Source: Microbacterium azadirachtae
Lineage (GTDB): Bacteria > Actinomycetota > Actinomycetes > Actinomycetales > Microbacteriaceae
Length of the DNA stretch: 64,000 nucleotides
Assembly: GCF_000956505.1 (NCBI RefSeq)
Contig: NZ_JYIX01000037.1
Coordinates: 62,001 to 126,000, forward strand
Direction: 5' to 3'
The translations under genes were made by a program, and so were the position numbers. Each line of letters opens with the position of its first letter. The stretch's first letter is position 1. Below the pieces are notes generated by a model that saw only the letters and a list, made by a program, of their open reading frames with translations, was not told where the DNA came from and did no database searches. Shown piece after piece: positions 46,400 to 54,759 of this stretch.

Positions 46400-48442
46400 A
46401 TGACGCGGAACCCCGATGCGGACACCCTCTCGCGGGTCAGCGCGCACGCCGTGCCGCCGCCCGGAACAGCCGTGAGCGCCGCGGAATTCCGCGGCCCGTT
46501 GTACGCGGAGTGGGGCTCGGCGATGCGCGAGGAGGCGCTGCTCGCGACGTTCGGGAGCGCCACCGCCGCGGCGCTGCGCGAACGGGTGGGGATCCCCTCG
46601 ATCGAGCGCCGCGACGTCTGGATGCACGCGGATCCGAACACGATCGAACGGATCCTGGCGGACGCCGGGGGCGACCGCGACCGCCCCTGGGCCGGCGCCC
46701 TCGGCTCGCTGTTCGCCCGTTACGTCCGCGACGGCGACCGGGCGACCTACGAGCGCGCGGTGTCCGCGCGGCAGGAGCGGCTGAGCCGCGCCGTGGTGGC
46801 CGCGGCCGTGACCGACGAACCGGGGTGGATCGACGAGGCGGCGGACGGCGTCGTGGTGCTGTGCGAGCAGAGCACCTGGTCGCTGCCCGCGCACGACGAC
46901 GCGCATGCCCGGCGCGGGTTCGTGCTGCCCGATGTGGCCTCCCCGTATCTCGATCTCGTCGCGGGCGAGATCGTCGCGCAGCTTGCTGTCGCAGACCGCG
47001 TCATCGGCCCGCGCTGGGACGAGAGCTGGCCCGGTCTGCGCGAGCGCATCCGGCACGAGGCCGAGACGCGCGTGTTCCTTCCGTTCGAGACCCGGGACGA
47101 CCTGTGGTGGCTCGGTTACTGGCGCGACGTCAACAACTGGAACCCCTGGATCCTCGGCAACGTGCTGCTCGCCGCGGTGCTACTGGTCGACGACACCGAC
47201 CGCATCGCCCGTCTGCTCGCGCGCGGGCTCGACAGCCTCGACCGCTACGTCGCGGAGCTGCCCGCCGACGGGGCGATCGACGAGGGCGTCGCCTACTGGT
47301 GGAACGGCGCCGGCCGCATGCTCGAGATGCTGGACACCGTGGCCGCGATCACGGACGGCGGACTCGACGCCACCGGGATCCCCGTCGTCGCCGAGGTCCT
47401 GCGGTTCCCGATGCGCATGCACCTCGGCGGGGCCTGGTACGTGAACGTGGCCGACGGCTGGGCGCGCTCGCGCGGGCACGAGCCCTGGCAGCTCCCGTTC
47501 CGCTGGGGGAGCCTCACCCGAGACGCGAGGGTGACGGAGTGGGCACGGGCCGCCCGCCGGCCGGGCGCGCCCGTGGCGGACGCCGCGGGAGGGCTGCCGC
47601 GGCTGGTGCGCGCGCTCGCCGACACCGCCTGGCGGGACGCCGTCCCGGCAGCCGCACCGCTTCCGGAAGCGGTGTGGCTGCCGTCGGTCCAGGTGCATGT
47701 GCGGCGCGCCACCGCCGGCTCCGCCGCGGGACTCGCGCTCGCCGCGAAGGGCGGTGCGAACGACGAGAACCACAATCACAAGGACCTCGGATCCTTCCTG
47801 GTCGCCGCGGGCGGCCGACAGCTGCTCGTCGACGTGGGGAAGCCCACCTACACCGCGCAGACCTTCAGTGCCGAGCGCTACCTGATCCGCGCGATGCAGA
47901 GCGGCTGGCACAGCACCCCCGCGCCGTTCGGGCTCGAGCAGGGCGAGGGCCCCACGTTCGCGGCCCGGGTGATCGCCGCGCCGCAGGGTGAGTCGGGATC
48001 GACTCGCCCCACAGTCCGCGAGGCGGATGAGGCCGGGGAGACCGGGGAGTTCGAGCTGGAGCTTGCGGGCGCCTACCCGCTCCCTGCGGGCGACTGCTGG
48101 CGCCGCACATTCCGGTTCCATGCCGGCGGCGCGGGCGCGGGCGCGGACCGCATCGAGGTCGTGGACCGGTGGCGGCTGACGGCTGACGGCACCCACCGGA
48201 TCCACCTCATCGCCGCCGGCGAGGTCACGCGCTCCGGCGGCGCGGTCGAGATCGCGGCCGACGGGCGGAGGATCCGCATCGCCGCGGACGACGGGAGCGC
48301 CCCGGTCCTGCCCTCGCTCGAGGCGTGGGAGCTGGACGACCCAGAGCTCATCGCCGTATGGGGTCCGCGGCTGACCCGCCTCGTCTACGACGTCGGGGGA
48401 CGAGCCGGCACGTTCGCGACCGTGATCGAGGAGCTGTCGTGA
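46400..48442 (+). CDS. heparinase II/III-family protein (polysaccharide lyase fold)
   Basis: A 680-residue protein. An alpha/alpha-toroid N-terminal part (NNWNPWILGNVLLAAVLLVDD, YVAELPADGAIDEGVAYWWNGAGR) is followed near residue 455 by GGANDENHNHKDLGSFLVAAGGRQLLVDVG, the core signature of the heparinase II/III beta-sandwich. No signal peptide, so it acts inside the cell on imported oligosaccharides. The stop overlaps the regulator gene by four bases. It is probably an oligo-uronate lyase, but the substrate is unknown. Confidence 0.85.
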   Translation: MTRNPDADTLSRVSAHAVPPPGTAVSAAEFRGPLYAEWGSAMREEALLATFGSATAAALRERVGIPSIERRDVWMHADPNTIERILADAGGDRDRPWAGALGSLFARYVRDGDRATYERAVSARQERLSRAVVAAAVTDEPGWIDEAADGVVVLCEQSTWSLPAHDDAHARRGFVLPDVASPYLDLVAGEIVAQLAVADRVIGPRWDESWPGLRERIRHEAETRVFLPFETRDDLWWLGYWRDVNNWNPWILGNVLLAAVLLVDDTDRIARLLARGLDSLDRYVAELPADGAIDEGVAYWWNGAGRMLEMLDTVAAITDGGLDATGIPVVAEVLRFPMRMHLGGAWYVNVADGWARSRGHEPWQLPFRWGSLTRDARVTEWARAARRPGAPVADAAGGLPRLVRALADTAWRDAVPAAAPLPEAVWLPSVQVHVRRATAGSAAGLALAAKGGANDENHNHKDLGSFLVAAGGRQLLVDVGKPTYTAQTFSAERYLIRAMQSGWHSTPAPFGLEQGEGPTFAARVIAAPQGESGSTRPTVREADEAGETGEFELELAGAYPLPAGDCWRRTFRFHAGGAGAGADRIEVVDRWRLTADGTHRIHLIAAGEVTRSGGAVEIAADGRRIRIAADDGSAPVLPSLEAWELDDPELIAVWGPRLTRLVYDVGGRAGTFATVIEELS

Positions 48443-49572
48443 GCGGGCGGGATCCGCTCTTCGCCCTGCAGCGCCGGGAGCGGATCATGGACGAGATCCG
48501 CGAGCACGGCTCCGTCAGCGTCTCCACGATCGCGGCCCGCCTGGGCGTGAGCGAGCTCACGATCCGGCGCGACATCAATACGCTCGCCCAGCAGGGGCTC
48601 GTCACGCGCGTGCACGGCGGGGCCACCCTGCGCAGCGCCCTCGAACCAGGGCTCAGCCCCGCGCTCACCGGGCACGACCCGGCCGTCACGCGCTACACGA
48701 TCGGGATGGTGGTGCCCTCGCTCGACTACTACTGGCCGCCCATCGTGCACGGCGCGAGAGCCCAGGCCGCCCAGCTGCGCGCCCGGCTGCTGCTGCGCGC
48801 ATCGACGTACGACCTGCGGGACAACCGCCGCCAGGTCGAGGCGCTGCTGAACACCCCGGGTCTGCACGGTCTCATCGTCGCCCCCGACACGTTCGGCGAG
48901 AACGCGGTCGAGATGCTGGAGTGGCTCGACGCGCTGCCCGTGCCCGTCGTGCTCGCGGAGCGCCGGGTGCGCGCTGCGGCCGCCGCGCCGCATCTGGACT
49001 CGGTCGTCTCCGATCACACCGCAGGCGCCGCGCTCGCCGTACGGCACCTGCACGAGCAGGGGCACGAGCGCATCGGCCTGATCACCGAGACCGAGCGTCC
49101 CACCGGGCGCTACGTCCGGCGCGGGTGGGAGAGCACCCTGCGATCTCTCGGACTGCCGACCGACGCCGCCAGCATCAACGGCGTGCGCTTCGACACGGCG
49201 GGTCGCGAGCAGGCGATGGACGACGCACTCAAGGTCATTCGCGACACCGCCACCACGGCGGTCATCGTGCTCCCGGATCCGCAGGCGCTCGCGCTCGAGC
49301 AGCACGTGCTGGACCGGGGGCTCCGCGTGCCGCACGATCTCGCGATCGTCGCCTATGACGACGATGTCGCCCGGTTCGGCGACCCCGCGATCACCGCCGT
49401 CCGTCCACCCAAGCAGCACGTCGGACGCGAGGCCGTGAACCTGCTCATCGCCCGGCTCGACGCGGGCGGCGGCCGCCCGGCCTTCCGGGTGAAGCTCAGC
49501 CCCGAGCTGCACGTGCGCGAATCCTCGCTGCGCCCGAGCATCCAAGCCCCTCTCGTGAAGGAGACCTCGTGA
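48439..49572 (+). CDS. transcription regulator with DeoR-type HTH and LacI-type sensor domain
   Basis: A 377-residue protein. Residues 8-62 are a DeoR winged helix (RRERIMDEIREHGSVSVSTIAARLGVSELTIRRDINTL, then VTRVHGGA). From residue 85 it is a LacI/periplasmic-binding sensor (YTIGMVVPSLDYYWPPIVHGARAQ, LDSVVSDHTAGAALAVRHLHEQGHERIGLIT, IVAYDDDVARFGDPAITAV). It is coupled to the heparinase-like gene by GTGA and to the DUF2264 gene by an overlap. It should be the local sugar-responsive repressor. Confidence 0.9.
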   Translation: MSGRDPLFALQRRERIMDEIREHGSVSVSTIAARLGVSELTIRRDINTLAQQGLVTRVHGGATLRSALEPGLSPALTGHDPAVTRYTIGMVVPSLDYYWPPIVHGARAQAAQLRARLLLRASTYDLRDNRRQVEALLNTPGLHGLIVAPDTFGENAVEMLEWLDALPVPVVLAERRVRAAAAAPHLDSVVSDHTAGAALAVRHLHEQGHERIGLITETERPTGRYVRRGWESTLRSLGLPTDAASINGVRFDTAGREQAMDDALKVIRDTATTAVIVLPDPQALALEQHVLDRGLRVPHDLAIVAYDDDVARFGDPAITAVRPPKQHVGREAVNLLIARLDAGGGRPAFRVKLSPELHVRESSLRPSIQAPLVKETS

Positions 49573-51542
49573 CCGCCTTCGATCCCGCCCGACTGATCCT
49601 GCCGCCGGAGGACCGCGCGCTCTCGCCGCACACGGGATGGACGCGCGGGCACTGGGCCGCCGTGGCCGACCACCTGCTGCTTTCGCTGCGGCCGTACTTC
49701 ACGTCCACGCGCAGCCAGGTGCGCCTGCCGGGGCGGACCAGCAGCAGCGGGGCCGCCAGCGACGGGCTGGAGGGCTTCGCGCGCTCGTTCATGCTCTTCG
49801 CCTTCCGCCTCACCGGCGAACGCGGGGCGGATCCGCACGGGTTCCTGGACTGGTACCGCGACGGACTCGTCGCCGGTACCGACCCGTCGAATCCGGAGCG
49901 GTGGATCCTGCCCGCCGAGCAGGCGCAGGCAGAGGTCGAGGCCGCCTCGATCGCCCTCGGGTTGCAGCTCACCCGGCCCTGGCTGTGGGACACGCTCGAC
50001 GCCGTGGCGCAGCAGCGCATCGTGGACTGGCTGTCCCTGAACCCCGTGGGCTGGTACCCCGACAACAACTGGCTGTGGTTCCGGATCACCGTCGAGACGT
50101 TCCTCGCCTCGGTCGGCGGACCGCATGACCCCGCGCGGATCGCGTCCGATCTCGCCCGCATCGAGGACTACTACCAGGCCGACGGCTGGTGGGCCGACGG
50201 CACATGGCGCGCCTACGACTACTACTGCGGCTGGGCGATGCACCTGTATCCGTTGCTCTGGGCGGGGTCGCAGGGATCCGCGGACTTCGGATCCGGCGCG
50301 CTCGCGCCCGTGTTCCGCGCCCGGCTGACCGAGTTCCTCGATGACTACGTGACGCTCACCGGCGCGGATGGCGTGCCCGTGCTGCAGGGGCGCAGCCTCA
50401 TCTACCGGTTCGCGACGGCCGCGCCGCTCTGGATGGGCGCGGTCACCGGCGCCACGCAGCAGCCGCTCGGCCTGCTGCGCCGGGCCGCTTCGGGTCAGCT
50501 GCGCGCGTTCGTGGAACGAGGGGCGGTCGACGAACGGGGTCTGCTCACGATGGGGCTGTTCGGCGAGTGGCCGGCGATGGCGCAGTCGTACTCGGGCGGC
50601 GGATCGCCGTACTGGGCGTCGAAGGGGTTCCTCGGCCTCGTGCTGCCGGCGGACCACGAGGTGTGGACCGCCGTCGAGGAACCGCTGCCGATCGAGCAGG
50701 GCGATGTGCGCCGGGTGATCCGGCCCGCCGGCTGGCTCGTCAGCGGCACCGCGGCCGACGGCATCGTGCGCGTGATCAACCACGGGGCGGACCACGCGTT
50801 CGAGGGCGACCGCATCGGCGACTCCGCGCTGTACGCCCGGTTCGGCTACTCCAGCGCGACGCTGCCGCCGCTCATCGGCGCGACGATCGACGATCCTGCC
50901 GACAGCATGGTGGGCGCGCTCGACGCCGAGGGGCGTTCCACGCACCGCACCGGGTTCGTCCGCGGCGCGTTCGGCGACGACGGCATCGCCGCGTTCGCGA
51001 GCTCGACGGCCGACGCGCACTGGGTGGACTCGAGCAACGACCCGCCGACGTACGACCACGGATCCGGACGTGCGGGCGTCGTGACGGACGGGCCCCTGCT
51101 CGCGACGGCGAGCGTCGTCCGCGGGTCGTGGGAGGTGCGGGCGACCCGGCGGCTGCCTCAGGAGGGCGTCGCTGCGGCGCCGCTGCCGGTGCGCGTGAGC
51201 GGCTGGCCGCTGACCGGGTCCGCTGCGGCGATCGCGGAGAGCGAGGACGCCGCAATCGCGCTCGATCTGGACGGGGTGCGCTCCGAGCTCCGCGCGCTGT
51301 CGGGGGCGGCGACGGCCTCGATCCGCACCGAGGCCGGCGTCTCACCGATCGGCGAGGTCGCCTCGATCCCGCGGCTCGACTTCGCCGAGGTGGGCGAGGG
51401 CGACGTCGTGATCGCAGCGATCCGCCTGGGGCGCGGAGCCGACCCGGCGCCGTCGGCGCGGGCGGTCGTGTCCGATGCGGGCGAGGCTGTCGTCGAGGTG
51501 TTCTGGCCGGACGGCGCGGTGAGCGCGGTGCGGATCGGCTGA
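49569..51542 (+). CDS. DUF2264 protein, probable intracellular glycoside hydrolase
   Basis: A 657-residue protein. The N-terminal alpha-barrel has GRTSSSGAASDGLEGFARSFMLFAF and YPDNNWLWFRITVETFLASVGG. The middle has YSGGGSPYWASKGFLGLVLP, and the C-terminal part is beta-rich. These match DUF2264 along the whole length. I recall that this family has been linked to beta-glucuronidase-type activity, which would suit the locus, but I cannot verify it here. No signal peptide. It begins in the stop of the regulator gene. Confidence 0.85.
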   Translation: MTAFDPARLILPPEDRALSPHTGWTRGHWAAVADHLLLSLRPYFTSTRSQVRLPGRTSSSGAASDGLEGFARSFMLFAFRLTGERGADPHGFLDWYRDGLVAGTDPSNPERWILPAEQAQAEVEAASIALGLQLTRPWLWDTLDAVAQQRIVDWLSLNPVGWYPDNNWLWFRITVETFLASVGGPHDPARIASDLARIEDYYQADGWWADGTWRAYDYYCGWAMHLYPLLWAGSQGSADFGSGALAPVFRARLTEFLDDYVTLTGADGVPVLQGRSLIYRFATAAPLWMGAVTGATQQPLGLLRRAASGQLRAFVERGAVDERGLLTMGLFGEWPAMAQSYSGGGSPYWASKGFLGLVLPADHEVWTAVEEPLPIEQGDVRRVIRPAGWLVSGTAADGIVRVINHGADHAFEGDRIGDSALYARFGYSSATLPPLIGATIDDPADSMVGALDAEGRSTHRTGFVRGAFGDDGIAAFASSTADAHWVDSSNDPPTYDHGSGRAGVVTDGPLLATASVVRGSWEVRATRRLPQEGVAAAPLPVRVSGWPLTGSAAAIAESEDAAIALDLDGVRSELRALSGAATASIRTEAGVSPIGEVASIPRLDFAEVGEGDVVIAAIRLGRGADPAPSARAVVSDAGEAVVEVFWPDGAVSAVRIG

Positions 51543-51588
51543 GGCCGCTCGGATCGGGGACTCGCCCCGCGGTCCTCGGTCCGGCTCG

Positions 51589-52461
51589 TCAGCCCGCGGT
51601 CGTGAGGCGGATCGCGTTCGCCCAGGGATCCTCGAACGCGAGCGTTCGTCCGTCGTCACGCACGGGGACGCCGAAATGCGTCATGCGCTCGGCGACGGAG
51701 CCGAGGTCATCCGCCCCCGGCAGGACGATGTCGACGCGGCCGAGGCCCAGCGCCGGGGAGCGCCGGCCCGCACCCGCGCTGTTCCACGTGTTCATCGCCA
51801 TGTGGTGGTGGTAGCCGCCGGCGCTCACGAACAGCGCCGATCCGCCGAGCTCCGAGGTGGTCTCGAAGCCGAGTCGGTGCACGTAGAACTCGCGCGCCGA
51901 GGCCACGTCGCCGACCGAGAGGTGCACGTGGCCGACGCTCGCGCCGCCGATCACAGGGTCTGCGGTGCCGCTCTCGGTGAGATGCTCGCCGAGGAACGCG
52001 TTCGGATCCAGGTACAGGGTGTCCATCTCGATCCGGCCGTGCGCCCAGCTCCACTGCGTGCGGTCGCGATCCCAGTACAGTTCGACTCCGTTGCCCTCGG
52101 GATCCGTGAAGTAGAACGCCTGGCTGACCAGGTGATCCGCGCTGCCGGTGAAGGTTCCGGGGGCGTGCTGCGCGACGGAGTACAGCGCGGCGGCGAGGGC
52201 CGCCTGCGTCTCGAACAGGATCGCGGTGTGGAACAGTCCCGCCGCGCGCGGCGCCGCGTGCTTCAGGTCGGGGCTGTGCTGCAGGATCACCACCGGCGTC
52301 GTGCCGCGGCCGAGCACCACGCGGTCGCCCTCGGCGGACAGGACCCGCAGCGTGACCGCCTCGCGGTAGTACGCGGTCATCGCGTCGAGATCGGCGACGA
52401 GCAGCGTCACAGCGCCCATCGCGGTGTCGGCGGCGAGGAGGTCGGAGCGGGATGAGGTCAC
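51589..52461 (-). CDS. VOC-family ring-cleavage dioxygenase-like protein
   Basis: A 290-residue two-module VOC protein of the CatE/YfiE type. Module 1 is MGAVTLLVADLDAMTAYYREAVTLRVL to FYFTDPEGNGVELYWDRDR. Module 2 starts VGHVHLSVGDVASAREFYVHRLGFE, with HHHMAMNTW before a final DPWANAIRL. The metal His/Glu pattern (HVHLS, HHHMA) resembles catechol 2,3-dioxygenases. GTG start, no ribosome site visible. The substrate is unknown. Confidence 0.85.
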   Translation of the reverse strand: MTSSRSDLLAADTAMGAVTLLVADLDAMTAYYREAVTLRVLSAEGDRVVLGRGTTPVVILQHSPDLKHAAPRAAGLFHTAILFETQAALAAALYSVAQHAPGTFTGSADHLVSQAFYFTDPEGNGVELYWDRDRTQWSWAHGRIEMDTLYLDPNAFLGEHLTESGTADPVIGGASVGHVHLSVGDVASAREFYVHRLGFETTSELGGSALFVSAGGYHHHMAMNTWNSAGAGRRSPALGLGRVDIVLPGADDLGSVAERMTHFGVPVRDDGRTLAFEDPWANAIRLTTAG

Positions 52462-52540
52462 GGTCTATGCAACCGAATGGACCTGGGATCCATTCCTGGC
52501 AGACGCGCGCCCGCGGGGCCGAATCGCGTCCGCGTGCGGC

Positions 52541-53821
52541 TCAGGGCCGCAGCGCCGCCTCCCAGCGCGTGCCCGTGGTGAGCAGCCGAGGGAGGCCCGC
52601 CACGAGTCCGCGCCGGGGGAGCGCGCTCATCATCGCGCTCTCGGCGGGCAGCCGGCGCTGCTCGCCCCGGCTCAGCCGCTGCAGCGCGTGCAGCAGCGCG
52701 AGCGGGTGCGATTCGAGAGCGCTGTGCCCGTTGTCGATCTCGACGAGCACCGTGTCGGGTGCGGCCGCGGCCACGCGGCGCGCCACCGCGGCGGGGGTGC
52801 GCAGGTCGCGCGAGCCGGTCAGCAGCACGGTGGGCCAGTCGAAGCCGGCCGCCGCGGCCGGCAGGTCGAACGGTTCGCCGGCGAACCGGGGGAACCTGTC
52901 GGCGACCGCCGCGTAGGTGAGCGAGGGGTCGAGGGCGGATCCGTCCGGATCCGGCCCGAATCCCAGTTCGCGGAACGCGATCGCGCCGACCAGGTCGAAC
53001 TCGTAGAACCCCGGCACGTGCGCCTCGGACTCGGCCTTGTCGACGTACGCCTCCAGGGCCGACCACACCGATCCGTGCCCGCGGGAGTCGTGGCGGGGAC
53101 GTCCGCTCCGATCCGTGCGCCGGGCGTCGTGCACGCGCTGGCGCAGCAGCGGTTCGAGGAGCCCCTCTCCGCCGAGCTCATAGGCCGCGCGCAGCACGCC
53201 GAGGAGGATGCGCGGATCCGATCCGTCGTCGAGCAGTTCGCGCACCGAGGCGGCGATCCGGGTGTCGCCGTCGAGGAACAGCTCGCGGATCATCGCGCGC
53301 TCGGCGTCGCGATCCGCGACCGACTGGAGGGCGGAGTCCAGCAGCATCCCGGCGACCCGGCCGGGGTGGCGGGCGCCGAACGCCGCCGCGACGTAGCTGC
53401 CGTACGAGGACCCGGAGACGTACGCGCGGTGCACGCCCTCCCGCTCCAGGACGGCGGCGAGGTCGTCGATCACGTCGACCATGCGCATCGCCGAGAGCGG
53501 CAGGCTGCGCCCCTCGAGGTCGGTGCGGGACAGGCCGACGCCGCGGTGCTCCATCATGATGACGTCGAGCCCGAGGGCGGCGGCCCTGCGCCGGAACCGC
53601 CGGTAGGGGAGCACGGATCCGAGTCCCGGGCCGCCGGGGATCACGACGATCGGCGCCGCGGAGCGCGGTCCGCTGCGCACGTACGCGAGATCGAAGGCCG
53701 GTGCGGTCGGCGTCGCGGGGCGGCGCACCCGGCGCACCCCGCGCACGGAGGCGGCGAGCAGACGAGGCAGCGCGCTGGGCGCGTGCGTTCCGCGTCCCGC
53801 CTCGCTCTTCGTGTTCGCCAT
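52541..53821 (-). CDS. alpha/beta-hydrolase, proline-iminopeptidase-like
   Basis: A 426-residue enzyme. VVIPGGPGLGSVLPYRRF forms the oxyanion region. The nucleophile is YVSGSSYGSYVAAAFGARHP near residue 142. The acid is in LLTGSRDLRTPAAVA near 340, and the His is in EIDNGHSALESHPLA near 367. The layout matches the prolyl aminopeptidase/TAP-like group. A CATAAT box ends six bases before the ATG, consistent with a leaderless message. Confidence 0.87.
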   Translation of the reverse strand: MANTKSEAGRGTHAPSALPRLLAASVRGVRRVRRPATPTAPAFDLAYVRSGPRSAAPIVVIPGGPGLGSVLPYRRFRRRAAALGLDVIMMEHRGVGLSRTDLEGRSLPLSAMRMVDVIDDLAAVLEREGVHRAYVSGSSYGSYVAAAFGARHPGRVAGMLLDSALQSVADRDAERAMIRELFLDGDTRIAASVRELLDDGSDPRILLGVLRAAYELGGEGLLEPLLRQRVHDARRTDRSGRPRHDSRGHGSVWSALEAYVDKAESEAHVPGFYEFDLVGAIAFRELGFGPDPDGSALDPSLTYAAVADRFPRFAGEPFDLPAAAAGFDWPTVLLTGSRDLRTPAAVARRVAAAAPDTVLVEIDNGHSALESHPLALLHALQRLSRGEQRRLPAESAMMSALPRRGLVAGLPRLLTTGTRWEAALRP

Positions 53822-53827
53822 GGGTCG

Positions 53828-53833
53828 ATTATG
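53828..53833 (-). promoter_or_regulatory. -10 box of the hydrolase gene, leaderless arrangement
   Basis: CATAAT on the minus strand ends six bases before the ATG at 53821. Confidence 0.45.
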
Positions 53834-53898
53834 CGTGCCGGGCGCTCAGCGGGCGCTGTCCGGAAGCTATCAGCGGGGTTAAGGTCCGCGTTCGGGTC

Positions 53899-54621
53899 TC
53901 AGGCCTCGGGCTTGGCCATCGACTCCACGGCGTCGTCGGCCTCGGTCACGATCGCGGCCATCGCGGTCGCGGCCGCCTCGGGGTCGCGCGAGGTGATCGC
54001 GGCCGCGACGTCCTGATGCAGCCGCAGGGCGGTCGCATCCGCGCGATGCGGCATGAGCGCGTGCGCCGTGCGTCCGTGCAGCAGCTCGGCGACCACATCG
54101 GTGAGACCGGCCAGGTAGGGGTTGCCCGAGCCGCGCAGCACGGCCGCGTGGAAGTCGATGTCGTGCTGCAGGTAGACGGGCTCGTCGGCCCTGTCGCCGT
54201 GCTCGACCATCCCGAGCACCGCCCTGACGAGCGTGGCGCGCTGTTCGGGGGAGGCGTGCGCGGCGGCGAGGCGTGCGGCGAGCGGCTCGATCGCGGAGCG
54301 CAGCTGGCTGAGCTCGTGCAGGGCGCCGAGCCGGTCGGATCCGTCCAGCCGCCAGCGGATCACCTCGGGCGCGTACGGACTCCAGCGCTCGGCCGGCAGG
54401 ACCTCGACTCCGGCCCGGCGGCGCACCTCGACCATGCCCATCGTCTCGAGCACGCGCACCACTTCGCGCATCGCCGAGCGGGAGGCCCCGTACTCCGCGG
54501 CGACGTCGGCCGTGAGCAGCCGGGCGCCCGGTGCCAGCTCGCCCTCCACGATGCGCATGCCGATCGCGTCGAGCAGCCGGCGGTGCTGCGCGGATGCCGC
54601 CTCGCGGGTCCCTTCTGCCAT
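53899..54621 (-). CDS. GntR-family regulator with FCD domain, probable gluconate repressor
   Basis: A 240-residue regulator. The winged helix has ADVAAEYGASRSAMREVVRVLETMGMVEVRRRAGVEV. The FCD sensor has the metal-ligand pattern around YLQHDIDFHAAVLRGSGNPYLAGLTD. It is divergent from gntP-gntK and is the obvious regulator of them. ATG 54621 is chosen over ATG 54630 because a CATAAT -10 box overlaps the latter and lies seven bases before the former. Confidence 0.9.
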   Translation of the reverse strand: MAEGTREAASAQHRRLLDAIGMRIVEGELAPGARLLTADVAAEYGASRSAMREVVRVLETMGMVEVRRRAGVEVLPAERWSPYAPEVIRWRLDGSDRLGALHELSQLRSAIEPLAARLAAAHASPEQRATLVRAVLGMVEHGDRADEPVYLQHDIDFHAAVLRGSGNPYLAGLTDVVAELLHGRTAHALMPHRADATALRLHQDVAAAITSRDPEAAATAMAAIVTEADDAVESMAKPEA

Positions 54622-54696
54622 GAAGCCCATTATGGCGATAGCCCGGCAAGAACGACGTCGAAACCCCTTGTAGATCTGTGTATAGCAGACCGGTGC

Positions 54697-54725
54697 TTGA
54701 TTAAGTCCTACTTATCGCTTACGCT
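54697..54725 (+). promoter_or_regulatory. promoter of the gntP-gntK operon
   Basis: TTGATT, a 17-base spacer and TACGCT form a good sigma-70-type promoter. The start would be near 54732. The region 54661-54720 is AT-rich and should hold the operator of the divergent FCD regulator. Confidence 0.65.
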
Positions 54726-54759
54726 GAGGCGAAATCTCTCCGCCAGACCAAGGAAGCTC

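Noticed and set aside
46259..47056. Upstream extension of the hydroxyacid dehydrogenase frame
   Set aside because: It crosses the divergent promoter and lies antisense to the heparinase-like gene. The family N-terminus fits the start at 46258.
53701..54759. Long in-frame upstream extension of gntP
   Set aside because: It runs antisense through the hydrolase and FCD regulator genes. The promoter at 54697-54725 and the ribosome site place the start at 54760.
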